Source: Psychrobacter fulvigenes (GTDB taxonomy: Bacteria; Pseudomonadota; Gammaproteobacteria; Pseudomonadales; Moraxellaceae). From it: 64,000 bases of DNA. The translations under genes were made by a program, and so were the position numbers. Location: the NCBI RefSeq assembly GCF_904846155.1, contig NZ_CAJGZP010000001.1:868001-932000 (forward strand), read 5' to 3'. The notes beneath the pieces are model-generated. The model had not been told where the DNA came from and searched no databases. It saw nothing but the letters and a program-made list of their open reading frames with translations. Positions 8,830 through 17,384 of this stretch are shown one piece after another. Every line of letters starts with the position of its first letter. Position 1 is the stretch's first letter.

Positions 8830-9567
8830 ATGAAATTAAAAGAGAGAGTGGCCATCGTATTTGGTGGGACATCTGGCCTTGGAGAGGCGACTGCTAAAGC
8901 TTATGCCAATGAAGGCGCAAAAGTAGTCGTCACCGGCCGAGATGAAGCAGATGGCAATCGCATCATTAATGAAATAAAAGATAAAGGCCAGCAAGCTATT
9001 TTCATTGAAGCAGACGTCACGCAAGCTTTGGAGATTCAAGCCGTCGTAGACAAAGCGTTAGAAGCGTTTGGGCAAATCGATATTCTATATAACGGTGCAG
9101 GCATTCATGATGCTTACAAGACAGCGCTGGAGTTAGAAGCAGACGAGTACGATAAATTAATGGCTATTAATGTCAAAGCTCCGTATCTGGCTGCAAAAGC
9201 AGTGATTCCGCACTTTTTGGAGAGAGGGAAGGGCGCTATCATTAATGTTGGCTCACAAGCGACACAGATGGCGGGGCCAGGCGGCTCAGCCTATATCACC
9301 TCAAAGCATGCCGTCTTAGGTTTTACCAAGCAATTGGCCTTTGATTTCGGTAGCAAGGGCATCAAAGTAAACATTCTCTCTCCTGGATTTATAGAGTCGC
9401 CAATGACCGAAGGGATTGAAGATGAGCGTTTGAATAACATCCCAGCACAGCGCGCAGGCAAGCCGGAGGAGATTGCAGCACTTGCTGTATTCCTCGCCTC
9501 TGATGACTCTAATTATATGCACGGTGCCAACGTATTTATGGATGGTGGTTGGGTGCTCGGTCGATAA
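8830..9567 (+). CDS. Short-chain dehydrogenase/reductase (SDR)
   Basis: A classical SDR of 245 residues with an NAD(P) fold. The nucleotide-binding loop is GGTSGLG (residues 12-18). The catalytic residues are S142, Y155 and K159 (SAYITSK). The usual NNAG motif reads YNGAG here. The C-terminus DGGWVLGR resembles glucose-1-dehydrogenase and 3-oxoacyl-ACP-reductase-like members. The substrate cannot be told. Its place between a stress protein and an alcohol dehydrogenase suggests a role in aldehyde, ketone or alcohol handling under stress, which is inference. Confidence 0.93.
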   Translation: MKLKERVAIVFGGTSGLGEATAKAYANEGAKVVVTGRDEADGNRIINEIKDKGQQAIFIEADVTQALEIQAVVDKALEAFGQIDILYNGAGIHDAYKTALELEADEYDKLMAINVKAPYLAAKAVIPHFLERGKGAIINVGSQATQMAGPGGSAYITSKHAVLGFTKQLAFDFGSKGIKVNILSPGFIESPMTEGIEDERLNNIPAQRAGKPEEIAALAVFLASDDSNYMHGANVFMDGGWVLGR

Positions 9568-9614
9568 ACAGCGCGTTAAAAAATTAAAAACAGCTTTAGA
9601 TAAAAAGGATATTC

Positions 9615-9654
9615 AAAAGAGATATAGAGGTAGACTGGCCTTTATATCTCTTTT
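9615..9654 (+). terminator. Hairpin with T-rich end after the SDR gene
   Basis: AAAAGAGATATA at 9615-9626 pairs with TATATCTCTTTT at 9643-9654 around a 16-base loop. It could end the SDR transcript. It also joins directly to the repeat at 9651-9697, so the hairpin may belong to a mobile repeat instead. Confidence 0.45.
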
Positions 9655-9697
9655 AGCAATCAGCAGTGCCTATTTGTGTATGTTTAACACGCTCTAA
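9651..9697 (-). repeat. Divergent copy of the TTAGGGTCTGTT-type end repeat
   Basis: Read on the minus strand this starts TTAGAGCGTGTTAAACATAC and continues through CACTGCTGATTGCTAAAA. It aligns over about 45 bases with the minus-strand copy at 35564-35610, with roughly four in five bases equal. Shorter matches occur at 18004-18026 and 47735-47766. Family not identified; it resembles a transposon end. Confidence 0.5.
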
Positions 9698-9717
9698 TAA
9701 TGGAAGAGGGAATACTA

Positions 9718-10809
9718 ATGGATATCAAAGCAGCAGTCACTCATAGCCAAGGCGAAGCGTTTAAATTAGAAAAGGTCAAGCTTGCAGCGCCTGAAAGTGA
9801 CGAGATTCGAGTTCGAATTGTGGCGGCTGGTGTCTGTCATACCGATGTGGTTGCACGAGATTTGGGCATAGCGCCATTTCCGATTGTACTCGGTCATGAA
9901 GGCTCTGGTGTGGTTGATGCGGTCGGTGCAAGCGTGTCTGATCTGCAAGTCGGTGACCATGTGGTGATGTCGTTTGCACACTGCGGCAATTGTGGCCATT
10001 GCTTGACAGGTCATCCAACCGTTTGCGACACTTTCAACGAGCTGAACTTCGGTGGTGCGATGGATGATGGCAGCCACAGGCTCGCACAAGATGGAGAGGC
10101 ACTCGCTACTTTTTTTGGTCAATCCTCATTTGCCACCTACGCGATTGCCAAGTCTAGAAATGCGGTAAAGGTTGATCCAGAGGTGGATCTAGCACTACTT
10201 GGGCCACTTGGCTGCGGTATTCAGACTGGTGCTGGCACCGTCTTAAATCGTCTGAAACCAGAGTTTGGTTCTAGCATCGTGATTTATGGTGCGGGCGCCG
10301 TCGGTCTAAGTGCAGTCATGGCCGCCAAAATTATTGGATGTCAGCACATCATTGCCGTTGATGTGCATTACAGTCGTCTTGAGCTGGCAAAAGCGCTTGG
10401 TGCGACTCATGTATTGAGCGGCAAAGACGTTGATGTAGTCACAGAAATCAAAAAAATAACAGACGGTGGCAGTCATTATGCTATTGAAACCACAGGTGTA
10501 CCTTTGGTCGTAAAGCAGTCACTGAATGCCTTACGACCCTTGGGCACCGTGGCGATAGTTGGTATCACACCTGAGATGAGCATTGATGTTCACAATGACT
10601 TGATGGCCGAAGGCAAAAGCATGATCGGCGTCATTGAGGGCCACTCCATTCCTCGAGTATTTATTCCGCAGCTGATTGCTTACTATAAAGCGGGGCAGTT
10701 CCCGTTTGATAAGCTGGTTAAGTTCTATGACTTTGAGGACATTAACCAAGCGTTTGCAGATTCGGCAAGTGGCGTCACCATTAAGCCAGTTTTGAAAATA
10801 GACGGATAA
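9718..10809 (+). CDS. Zn-dependent aryl-alcohol-type dehydrogenase
   Basis: A medium-chain zinc alcohol dehydrogenase (363 residues from this start). Catalytic zinc ligands are in GVCHTD and GHEGSG. The structural zinc site is CGNCGHCLTGHPTVC. FFGQSSFATYA and LLGPLGCGIQTGAG are typical of the benzyl/aryl alcohol dehydrogenase branch (XylB-like), and the NAD site is GAGAVGLS. It probably oxidises aromatic or medium alcohols to aldehydes with NAD. ATG 9700 is in frame, but AAGAGGGA lies just before ATG 9718, so the later start is chosen. No aldehyde dehydrogenase or ring-degradation gene is adjacent. Confidence 0.9.
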   Translation: MDIKAAVTHSQGEAFKLEKVKLAAPESDEIRVRIVAAGVCHTDVVARDLGIAPFPIVLGHEGSGVVDAVGASVSDLQVGDHVVMSFAHCGNCGHCLTGHPTVCDTFNELNFGGAMDDGSHRLAQDGEALATFFGQSSFATYAIAKSRNAVKVDPEVDLALLGPLGCGIQTGAGTVLNRLKPEFGSSIVIYGAGAVGLSAVMAAKIIGCQHIIAVDVHYSRLELAKALGATHVLSGKDVDVVTEIKKITDGGSHYAIETTGVPLVVKQSLNALRPLGTVAIVGITPEMSIDVHNDLMAEGKSMIGVIEGHSIPRVFIPQLIAYYKAGQFPFDKLVKFYDFEDINQAFADSASGVTIKPVLKIDG

Positions 10810-10871
10810 GGATTTAGCCAATATGATGAGTTGTGCTCCCATCACAGGTGTCTGTTTGCTGCCTAATGCAG

Positions 10872-10925
10872 AGCAGTCTCCGAGCCCTGTCGGCAGTGGG
10901 GCGTACGCTCCTTTCCGACACTGCT
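10872..10925. repeat. Nested inverted-repeat structure
   Basis: In the 226-bp gap after the alcohol dehydrogenase, AGCAGT (10872-10877) pairs with ACTGCT (10920-10925). Inside it, TGTCGG (10888-10893) pairs with CCGACA (10915-10920), around a GC-rich palindromic centre containing GCGTACGC. It has no run of T, so it is not a standard terminator. It may be a REP-like element. Confidence 0.4.
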
Positions 10926-11035
10926 GCTAGAGCACGCCGTAAAAGCTGTACTCTTTTTATCTAGGATTCACTATAGATAATTAGAGTGAGGGCATTGAAG
11001 TTATAAACTATAAAAAAGTATAAAAGGATGCATTA

Positions 11036-11575
11036 ATGGTTAAGCAGATATTGGATTTTTGTTTTCATGAAGCGGGCAGTCAAAAATTCTTTGAGAAGGA
11101 TGCAGATTTTGATCAGCTCCTTATAGAGCGTTTTAGTGAGGTACTGCAACAAGCTGCTGCGGCAGAGCTCTATACTTGGCGTACCAGTGCTGAGGGGCGC
11201 TTAGCGGAGATTATTGTATTAGACCAGTTTTCACGCAATATTTATCGTGATACTGCAGCGGCTTTTGCCCAAGATGCGATGGTGTTGGCACTCGCTCAAG
11301 AGGCCGTTGCAAGCGGCATATTAGAGGGGTTTGAGGCTTTAGAAAAACGTAAATTTATTCTGATGCCTTATATGCATAGCGAATCAAAGATCATCCATCA
11401 GCAAGCTGAGCAGCTCTTTAAACAGTACACTGACGAAGAAACTTATGGCTTTGAGATGAGACATAAGGTAATCATTGACCGCTTTGGGCGCTACCCTCAT
11501 CGTAATGAAGTCTTAGGCCGTACTTCTACAGATGCAGAAATAGCGTTCTTAAAACAGCCAGGTTCATCGTTTTAA
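11036..11575 (+). CDS. DUF924 family protein
   Basis: A soluble helical protein of 179 residues. It matches the DUF924 pattern: ILDFCFHEAGSQKFF at the start, LAEIIVLDQFSRNIYRDTAAAFAQD in the middle (about residues 59-83), and KFILMPYMHSES further on. The biochemical role of the family is not established; members look like TPR-type helical repeats. It stands alone, with gaps of over 80 bp on both sides. Confidence 0.88.
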   Translation: MVKQILDFCFHEAGSQKFFEKDADFDQLLIERFSEVLQQAAAAELYTWRTSAEGRLAEIIVLDQFSRNIYRDTAAAFAQDAMVLALAQEAVASGILEGFEALEKRKFILMPYMHSESKIIHQQAEQLFKQYTDEETYGFEMRHKVIIDRFGRYPHRNEVLGRTSTDAEIAFLKQPGSSF

Positions 11576-11658
11576 CTATAAAGCGAATAAAAAATACGGG
11601 CATAAAGTACTAAGCCTACTCAGGTTTGATACTTTATACGGCTTAATAGGAATGATTC

Positions 11659-12612
11659 ATGAAGTATCTGACTTGGTTAAGTAAAAACTTAAGTTTGAGT
11701 ATTCCCTTATTTCTCATACTTGGGCTGATCGCAGGGCAAGTGTTTCAGACAGATAGCATGAAAATGCTGATCACACCGCTGACCCTGCTGATGGTCTACC
11801 CAATGATGGTTGGCATGAAGCTAAGGCAGCTATTGCAACCAGGAAACAACGCGGTACAGTTGTGGGCAGTTGCTATTAACTTTCTGCTCATTCCATTCAT
11901 TGCTTTTGGCCTAGGTCGCTTGTTTTTTGCTGATCAGCCAGCGCTGGCATTGGGTTTGTTACTCGCCGCTTTATTACCGACCAGTGGCATGACTATTTCG
12001 TGGACTGGATTTGCCAAGGGTAACGTACCTGCTGCTATCAAAATCACTATTATTGGTTTGTTTTTGGGCTCGTTATTGACACCGTTTTATGTACAGTTTT
12101 TGATGGGTACCGAGATACCAGTAGAGCTATTAAAAGTATTCCAGCAAATTATCTTGTTTGTCATTGTTCCGCTCATTGCAGGGCAAATCACACGTACAAT
12201 GCTGGTACGAAAACACGGGCAACAAAAATTCCAGAGTCATTATGCGCCGCGCTTTCCGCCCTTTTCGAGCTTGGGTGTACTCGGTATCGTCTTTGTCGCT
12301 ATGGCGCTAAAGAGTGATGACCTACTGCGCTCCCCAGAGCTGATTTTGAGCATATTGATACCCTTGCTGATCTTGTATGTACTGAACTATGTGATTAGCA
12401 CGGTCATTGCACGTAAGGCGCTCAATCGCGGCGATGGTATTGCGCTGGTGTATGGTACGGTGATGCGTAACTTATCGATAGCGCTGGCACTTTCTATGAC
12501 TGCATTTGGTGAAGCAGGCGCCCAAGCGGCTATCCTTATTGCTCTGGCTTATATCATTCAGGTGCAATCAGCGGCGTGGTACGTGAAATATTCTGATAAG
12601 CTATTTGGGTAA
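11659..12612 (+). CDS. BASS/ACR3-like membrane transporter
   Basis: A 317-residue integral membrane protein with about ten hydrophobic segments. The pattern LTLLMVYPMMVGMKL, then LLAALLPTSGMTISWT, and the late RNLSIALALS segment fit the bile acid/Na+ symporter superfamily, nearest to arsenic-resistance ACR3-type and YocS-like members. It may move an organic anion or an oxyanion. No arsR or arsC lies nearby, so arsenite export is not supported by context. It is transcribed alone. Confidence 0.82.
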   Translation: MKYLTWLSKNLSLSIPLFLILGLIAGQVFQTDSMKMLITPLTLLMVYPMMVGMKLRQLLQPGNNAVQLWAVAINFLLIPFIAFGLGRLFFADQPALALGLLLAALLPTSGMTISWTGFAKGNVPAAIKITIIGLFLGSLLTPFYVQFLMGTEIPVELLKVFQQIILFVIVPLIAGQITRTMLVRKHGQQKFQSHYAPRFPPFSSLGVLGIVFVAMALKSDDLLRSPELILSILIPLLILYVLNYVISTVIARKALNRGDGIALVYGTVMRNLSIALALSMTAFGEAGAQAAILIALAYIIQVQSAAWYVKYSDKLFG

Positions 12613-12720
12613 CAGGGTTTTTTATTAACAGAGAATAGACACTGTGTAGCTGTGCTAATTTATGCTGAGATTTGGTATTATAGTCGCTCTTAGGTGGCTG
12701 TTATTTATAAAAGGTGATGT

Positions 12721-13257
12721 ATGGACAAGGTTCAACCAAGTGTGACTCAGGTCAATAAGTGGTCTGTGATGAGTCGAGTGTTTCATTGGATCAGCGCCCT
12801 GTTATTGCTCGTAACCTGGGCTATGATTTTTTTGTATGGCAATACCGATAACTCCTTGTATATCAATCTGCACAAGGCTTTTGGTGTCAGCCTGTTGTTT
12901 TGGATGCTTGCGCGAGTGATCAATCGAGTATTTACCAAAGCGCCACCAGCGGTAGCGATGCCTAAATGGCAAGTAGTCATATCGCAATTGACGCACTTTG
13001 CTCTCTATGCATTATTGATAGCCATGCCAGTAGCAGGTCTGTTAATGTCTATCTATGGTGGTCGTCCTGTTGATGTGTTTGGTTTGTTTCAAATCCCAGT
13101 TTTTGTTGAGATAGATCGTAGTGCCGCACGCTTTTATAATGACTTGCACACGGATATTATTTGGCCGATGATTCTCGTCTTTACCGTCGCGCATATCGGT
13201 GCTGCGTTGTTTCATCAATTTATTCAAAAAGATAAATTAATCAACCGTATATTGTAG
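12721..13257 (+). CDS. Cytochrome b561
   Basis: A diheme inner-membrane cytochrome of 178 residues with four hydrophobic segments. Candidate heme ligands are the histidines in RVFHWISA (segment 1), NLHKAFG (segment 2), LTHFALY (segment 3) and VAHIGAALFHQF (segment 4). CybB-type proteins pass electrons from quinol, and some act as superoxide oxidases; which applies here is not visible. The ATG follows an AAAAGGTGATGT ribosome site. The small DUF4031 gene follows 57 bp later. Confidence 0.93.
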   Translation: MDKVQPSVTQVNKWSVMSRVFHWISALLLLVTWAMIFLYGNTDNSLYINLHKAFGVSLLFWMLARVINRVFTKAPPAVAMPKWQVVISQLTHFALYALLIAMPVAGLLMSIYGGRPVDVFGLFQIPVFVEIDRSAARFYNDLHTDIIWPMILVFTVAHIGAALFHQFIQKDKLINRIL

Positions 13258-13314
13258 ATGTTAATGGCTTTATATCAGGTTTTTTAATTTAGAGTGATTC
13301 AAAGGTTTGATGAT

Positions 13315-13605
13315 ATGGCGGTATATGTGGACTTTGCGCGTATAGAATTCAAAGGGTACAGATGGTGCCATATGTTGGCAGATACTCTGCAGGAGCTGCA
13401 TGAGTTTGCTGAACTTATAAATGTGAATAAACGTCTGTTTCATCGCAATGCCAGTTATCCTCACTATGACATTACTGTAGAGATGCGTGTCATCGCCATT
13501 GAATACGGTGCGATTCCAGCGGATAGAAAAAAGATCATTGAGTGCGCAAAGAAGTTAAAAGTAGAGCTAAATAGTCAGATGGTTATATCTGATCATTGTG
13601 AGTGA
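13315..13605 (+). CDS. DUF4031 family protein
   Basis: A small soluble protein of 96 residues. It begins MAVYVDFARIEFKGYRWCHM and continues with ADTLQELHEFA, HRNASYPHYDIT and a GAIPADRKK segment, which is the DUF4031 pattern. The family function is unknown. The frame is open from GTG 13294, but ATG 13315 has AAAGG nine bases upstream and starts exactly at the conserved domain. A strong bidirectional terminator follows at 13706-13738. Confidence 0.85.
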   Translation: MAVYVDFARIEFKGYRWCHMLADTLQELHEFAELINVNKRLFHRNASYPHYDITVEMRVIAIEYGAIPADRKKIIECAKKLKVELNSQMVISDHCE

Positions 13606-13705
13606 CTTTTATTTTGCTATAGGCTCATGTTTGTGACGTTATCTGAAGGGCGTATTAATTAAAGGTTACGTTATTCAAAAGCTATTTGGTGAAATCTAGT
13701 GAAGG

Positions 13706-13738
13706 TAAGGTGGATTGTGTTTTTACCAATCCACCTTA
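13706..13738. terminator. Bidirectional terminator between convergent genes
   Basis: A perfect 12-bp stem (TAAGGTGGATTG at 13706-13717 with its complement at 13727-13738) with a nine-base loop. It lies between the convergent DUF4031 and DUF302 genes and can serve both. Confidence 0.8.
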
Positions 13739-13767
13739 TTTATGTGTTTCATTCTTCTGTTCTATGT

Positions 13768-14283
13768 CTATTTGGCAATGGCTGCCTGACTGATACCACT
13801 TAGCGCTTTCGAGATGTTGTCGATGGCTGTGTCACAACCTTGAATATCATGACGTGTTTTTAGGTAGTCAGGGTTGTTGTAAGACAACCAAACCTTGTTA
13901 TCTGCATCTTCGCTGATTAGAATCTTTTGTGGTAGATCGATGGCGACACTTTGCTCGCATTGCATCAATGGCGTGCCAGCTTTAGGGTTGCCAAACATAA
14001 TGACCTGTGTTGGTCGCAACTCCAGATTCACACCTGCCGCATTTTTTTGATGATCCACTCTAGCAAAGACTGTCATGCCTTTGCTTTCTAAGATAGACGC
14101 CAGTTTATCGGCCGTATCTTTCACGGAATGATTGCTCTGTAGAGTCACCAAGCCTTTTTCGGCATTGATAGTAGTGGTGGTCTCTTTTGAGGAGTTGCTG
14201 TCAGGCGAGTTCAAGATGTTTTCGACACTGGCGCAAGAAGCAACAGCCAACGCCAAAGCGGCGATTGAGAGTACTTTAATCAT
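13768..14283 (-). CDS. DUF302 domain lipoprotein
   Basis: A 171-residue envelope protein. The signal ends in the lipobox AVASC (Cys 17). After a polar Ser/Asn/Thr linker comes a DUF302 domain (about residues 50-165) with GLVTLQSNHSVKDTADKL, KNAAGVNLELRPTQVIMFGNPKAGTPLM and DLPQKILISED. The function of DUF302 is not settled. An AAGGAAGATT ribosome site precedes the ATG. It is a single-gene unit, convergent with DUF4031 and divergent from the K+/H+ antiporter. Confidence 0.9.
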   Translation of the reverse strand: MIKVLSIAALALAVASCASVENILNSPDSNSSKETTTTINAEKGLVTLQSNHSVKDTADKLASILESKGMTVFARVDHQKNAAGVNLELRPTQVIMFGNPKAGTPLMQCEQSVAIDLPQKILISEDADNKVWLSYNNPDYLKTRHDIQGCDTAIDNISKALSGISQAAIAK

Positions 14284-14502
14284 AATCTTCCTTGTTTATT
14301 GTTGTTAAAAGTAATGGTGCTAGACCATCATTGTGCGTAATAGAGAGGGCTATTGCAATATAACCCCTGTTTTTTATGTACAGAGCACAATATTGATATA
14401 AATGAGCATTTATTAGTGACCAATTTATGATATAAAATACAGTCTGCTTTCCGTGTTTTTATGCTTACCTCAGGTTATTTAACTTAGGCAGCTTTGATAT
14501 AT

Positions 14503-14610
14503 CATAGTCGGAGGACTTTTAAACCGCTACGGTGTTACCCGCCCTAGATGTACTCAATGTACTATCTGCGGTCGGTCGCCTTGTAACGATTTTAAAATTA
14601 CTTGACTATA
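14503..14610 (+). repeat. Correia-like element, copy 1 (108 bp)
   Basis: The element runs from CATAGTCGGAGG to CTTGACTATA and matches the copy at 52386-52493 at 100 of 108 positions. The ends are inverted (CATAGTC/GACTATA). The core has CTACGGTGTTACC, then GTACTATCTGCGGTCGG, then TCGCCTTG. That order and wording strongly resemble the Neisseria Correia repeat enclosed element (TATAG ends, GTACGGCGTT, TACTGTCTGCGG, TCGCCTTG). It ends 85 bp upstream of the antiporter start. The rest of this 412-bp gap is AT-rich with no other feature seen. Confidence 0.8.
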
Positions 14611-14695
14611 GTTTATTGGCACAAAAGGGCTAGAACCTGCAGGAGGGTAAAGCCAACATTCTCGTAATAATTATTAAAAATAGGGTTTAAAATAG

Positions 14696-16486
14696 ATGGA
14701 TACCTTAAATATCCTATATCTGGTAGGGGCATTGTTAATATTTGCCAGTATTATGGCAAGTACGCTGTCGGCTCGTTTGGGTATCCCCTTGCTATTGCTG
14801 TTTTTGGCAGTAGGGGTGCTGGCGGGCGAGCAAGGTATCTTAGGCATTGAGTTTTCCCAATATAACATCGCCAACTTCGTCGGGCAGGCAGCCTTAGCTT
14901 GTATCTTGCTAGACGGTGGATTGCGCACTTCTTTTAAGTCTTTTCGAGTAGGTCTGAAACCCGCGATTACCTTAGCCACTTGGGGAGTACTGGCGACTGT
15001 CATGGTGTTAGGAGTATTCGTGACGTGGCTGCTGGGCGTGGATTGGCGCGTTGGTATGCTCATGGCTGCGATCGTAGGCTCCACCGATGCAGCAGCGGTT
15101 TTCTCTTTACTACGTAATGGCGGCGTCAAGCTTAACGATCGCGTACAGGCCACGCTTGAGCTAGAGTCCGGTGCCAACGACCCTTTAGCTATCCTATTGG
15201 TGACTGGGTTAATTGCGCTCAATGTTGACCCTGCAGGGCAAACAGCACTTGCGTTTTTAGGACTACTGTTTCAGCAACTGAGCGTTGGCTTGGGGATGGG
15301 TTTACTCTTTGGTTATTTGCTCTCTAGGCTATTGCCTAAGGTGCATTTGGCAGAGGGTATGTATGCTATTTTGATATTATCGGCTGGTCTGTCAGTGTTT
15401 GCTGCCACCAACCTGCTTGGAGGTAGTGGGTTTTTGGCGGTTTATCTGGCGGGTGCGCTGATTGGCAACTACAAAGTACGCTCTACTGAGCATGTGATGC
15501 GGGTGATGGATAGCTTTGCGTGGCTATCACAAGCGGTGCTTTTTGTGGTGCTAGGGCTGCTTGTGACGCCATCTAACGTTATCAATGTTTGGCACTACTC
15601 AGTTGCGATTGCTGCCTTTATGATCTTAATCGCTAGGCCTATTGCCGTCTATACCAGTGTCAAACCCTTTAAGTTTAAGGACAGAGAGATTGGCTTTATC
15701 TCTTGGGTCGGCCTTCGCGGGGCTGTTCCTATTACCCTTGCTATTTTGCCCATCATGGCAGGAATAGATGAGGCCTTTTTGCTGTTTGATATTGCCTTTG
15801 GGGTCGTTGTCTTGTCTTTGATATTGCAAGGGATGACCATTCCTATTATGGCGAATTTGTTTAAAGTGCGTATTCCGAATAATAAAGATCCAAAAGAAGA
15901 GCATGAAGTTTGGGTATCGGATAAAGCGAGCATTACCTTGTATGAGTTTGAAGTAAAGTCAGGAGCGTTTGCCATTGGTCGCCATCCTATGGGTATCTCT
16001 AAGCGCATCAGCCCTGATGAGATCAGTGTTTTTGCTCTGGTGCGTGGACAGCAAGTAATGGTGGTTGAAGAAGATACGAAGCTAAAGTTTGGTGATAGTG
16101 TGTGGTATGCGATGCGGGGTAACTACGCCAGTAAAATTGCCAAGATATTTAATGACACCACTTTAGATCGCAAAGCCATCGATGACTTTTATGGTGATTG
16201 GTTGCTATCCCCGAGTGTGAAGCTTGGAGACTTGCCATTTTTTACTGGCGTGATGACTTCTGACTCTCTGGTAGAAAAGCTGAAATCCAAACCAGAAGAT
16301 CCTTCAAAAAGCATGTGGCAACAAACGGTCGCTGAGTATGTAAAAGGCAGTCTAGGAACTGCGCCAGTCTCTGGTGATACCGTCGCAATCAATGATGAAT
16401 GGTCACTGGTGGTCAAAGAAGTCGATGATAAAGGCAAGCTTAGAACCATTGGTCTAAAGCAGCAAGAGGTGGCAGAGCCTGCTTGA
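14696..16486 (+). CDS. nhaP2: K+/H+ antiporter, CPA1 family (NhaP2/CvrA type)
   Basis: An inner-membrane cation/proton antiporter of 596 residues. About 12 hydrophobic segments fill residues 1-390 and include LLDGGLRT, GSTDAAAVFSLLR and the ELESGANDPLA acidic motif of CPA1 exchangers. A TrkA-C/RCK-C domain follows (about 410-480, LYEFEVKSGAFAIGRHP onward), then a CorC/HlyC-like C-terminal region (to about 590). This layout is that of NhaP2/CvrA, which protects against excess K+ and affects growth at low osmolarity. The start is ATG 14696. A Correia-like repeat sits just upstream. Confidence 0.93.
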   Translation: MDTLNILYLVGALLIFASIMASTLSARLGIPLLLLFLAVGVLAGEQGILGIEFSQYNIANFVGQAALACILLDGGLRTSFKSFRVGLKPAITLATWGVLATVMVLGVFVTWLLGVDWRVGMLMAAIVGSTDAAAVFSLLRNGGVKLNDRVQATLELESGANDPLAILLVTGLIALNVDPAGQTALAFLGLLFQQLSVGLGMGLLFGYLLSRLLPKVHLAEGMYAILILSAGLSVFAATNLLGGSGFLAVYLAGALIGNYKVRSTEHVMRVMDSFAWLSQAVLFVVLGLLVTPSNVINVWHYSVAIAAFMILIARPIAVYTSVKPFKFKDREIGFISWVGLRGAVPITLAILPIMAGIDEAFLLFDIAFGVVVLSLILQGMTIPIMANLFKVRIPNNKDPKEEHEVWVSDKASITLYEFEVKSGAFAIGRHPMGISKRISPDEISVFALVRGQQVMVVEEDTKLKFGDSVWYAMRGNYASKIAKIFNDTTLDRKAIDDFYGDWLLSPSVKLGDLPFFTGVMTSDSLVEKLKSKPEDPSKSMWQQTVAEYVKGSLGTAPVSGDTVAINDEWSLVVKEVDDKGKLRTIGLKQQEVAEPA

Positions 16487-16502
16487 TTGGACTGTTATTT
16501 AC

Positions 16503-17195
16503 TCACTTACTGCTATCAATGATTTGCTCAGCAAGGGTGACAAGATCTGCGGCCATAAAGCCAGGTGTTGGTACCTTGGCTGCAGGCAATAAGGCGTTAT
16601 AAGGACGTTTGACAAACGCCCCTTGGCAGCCAGCGGCTTGCGCACCAATCGTATCCCAAAGATGACAAGCCACTAGACAGAGGTCTGACATCGCGACAGA
16701 CATCTCTTCAGCGACCATCTGATAAGTCTCAGGCGCAGGCTTGAACTTTTCTACTGTCTCAACGCTAAAAGACTGCTCAAAGAAACCATTCAATCCAGCC
16801 TTCTCAAGTGGCGTATTCGATGCGTTACTCGCTGAGTTGGTCAGCGTAACCAACCGAAACCCTGCCGTACGTAACTTCGTTAACGCTGGTATGGCATCGG
16901 GGTGGGCGGGCATGTCAGCCATGCGCTGCTTAAACTCATTGATATCGTCATCTGTGAGTGTGACTTGATGGATATCAGCTGTCATCTGCAATGCACCGAC
17001 ACCCAGCTCGCCAAAGGATGTATAGAGACCCGATAAGGTCATGGTTTGTGAATAAAGTACCAACTGGGCGAACCATTCTCTTAATATTTTATCGTCACCG
17101 AACAGCCGAGCAAATAAAGGTGCGAGGGTGTCGATATCGAGTAGCGTCTCATTGACATCGAACACGATGATGGAGGGCGATGGTTTAGAAGACAT
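16503..17195 (-). CDS. Haloacid dehalogenase, type II (HAD superfamily)
   Basis: A 230-residue soluble HAD hydrolase. The nucleophile motif is FDVNETLLD (Asp 13). Further motifs are TLTNSASNAS, the lysine segment KFKPAPETY, and the late LVACHLWDTIGA region. This is the layout of (S)-2-haloacid dehalogenases, although many relatives act on other small substrates. The gene ends only 16 bp from the antiporter end and is convergent with it. Its start faces the TetR gene across a spacer holding two operator-like palindromes, so it is probably under TetR control. Confidence 0.88.
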   Translation of the reverse strand: MSSKPSPSIIVFDVNETLLDIDTLAPLFARLFGDDKILREWFAQLVLYSQTMTLSGLYTSFGELGVGALQMTADIHQVTLTDDDINEFKQRMADMPAHPDAIPALTKLRTAGFRLVTLTNSASNASNTPLEKAGLNGFFEQSFSVETVEKFKPAPETYQMVAEEMSVAMSDLCLVACHLWDTIGAQAAGCQGAFVKRPYNALLPAAKVPTPGFMAADLVTLAEQIIDSSK

Positions 17196-17286
17196 GAAAA
17201 TTCCTTTTTATCGTGATAGGTTATGTCAGCGAGACCTATCATTTTAATGATAGCAGTGACAGTGATTAACCTTACTTTAACTAGAC

Positions 17287-17302
17287 TTGAGTAATCATTC
17301 AA
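17287..17302. promoter_or_regulatory. TetR-type operator O1
   Basis: The palindrome TTGAGTAATCATTCAA lies in the spacer between the dehalogenase and tetR. It matches a consensus TTGA(G/A)-N6-TCAA shared by four other sites in the window. The start-to-start distance to O2 is 23 bp. Confidence 0.65.
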
Positions 17303-17309
17303 GATAAAA

Positions 17310-17325
17310 TTGAGTAGTCACTCAA
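17310..17325. promoter_or_regulatory. TetR-type operator O2
   Basis: TTGAGTAGTCACTCAA is the most symmetric copy of the shared palindrome. It lies 60 bp upstream of the tetR start codon, in a position to repress tetR itself and the divergent dehalogenase. Confidence 0.65.
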
Positions 17326-17384
17326 ACTGTATGGTGTGCTCATCTCATCAGTTGAGGTCACAGTTTTAAAAATTGGAATATATT

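Noticed and set aside
9473-9697. 74-codon plus-strand frame after the SDR gene
   Set aside because: It overlaps the SDR 3' end in another frame and its tail is the repeat at 9651-9697; no ribosome site.
11576-11658. ATAAAGTA/TACTTTAT inverted repeat as a terminator after the DUF924 gene
   Set aside because: The AT-only stem has a long loop and no T run after it, so support is too weak.
15649-16008. 119-codon frame antisense to the K+/H+ antiporter
   Set aside because: A shadow of a strongly conserved gene, without its own start signals.
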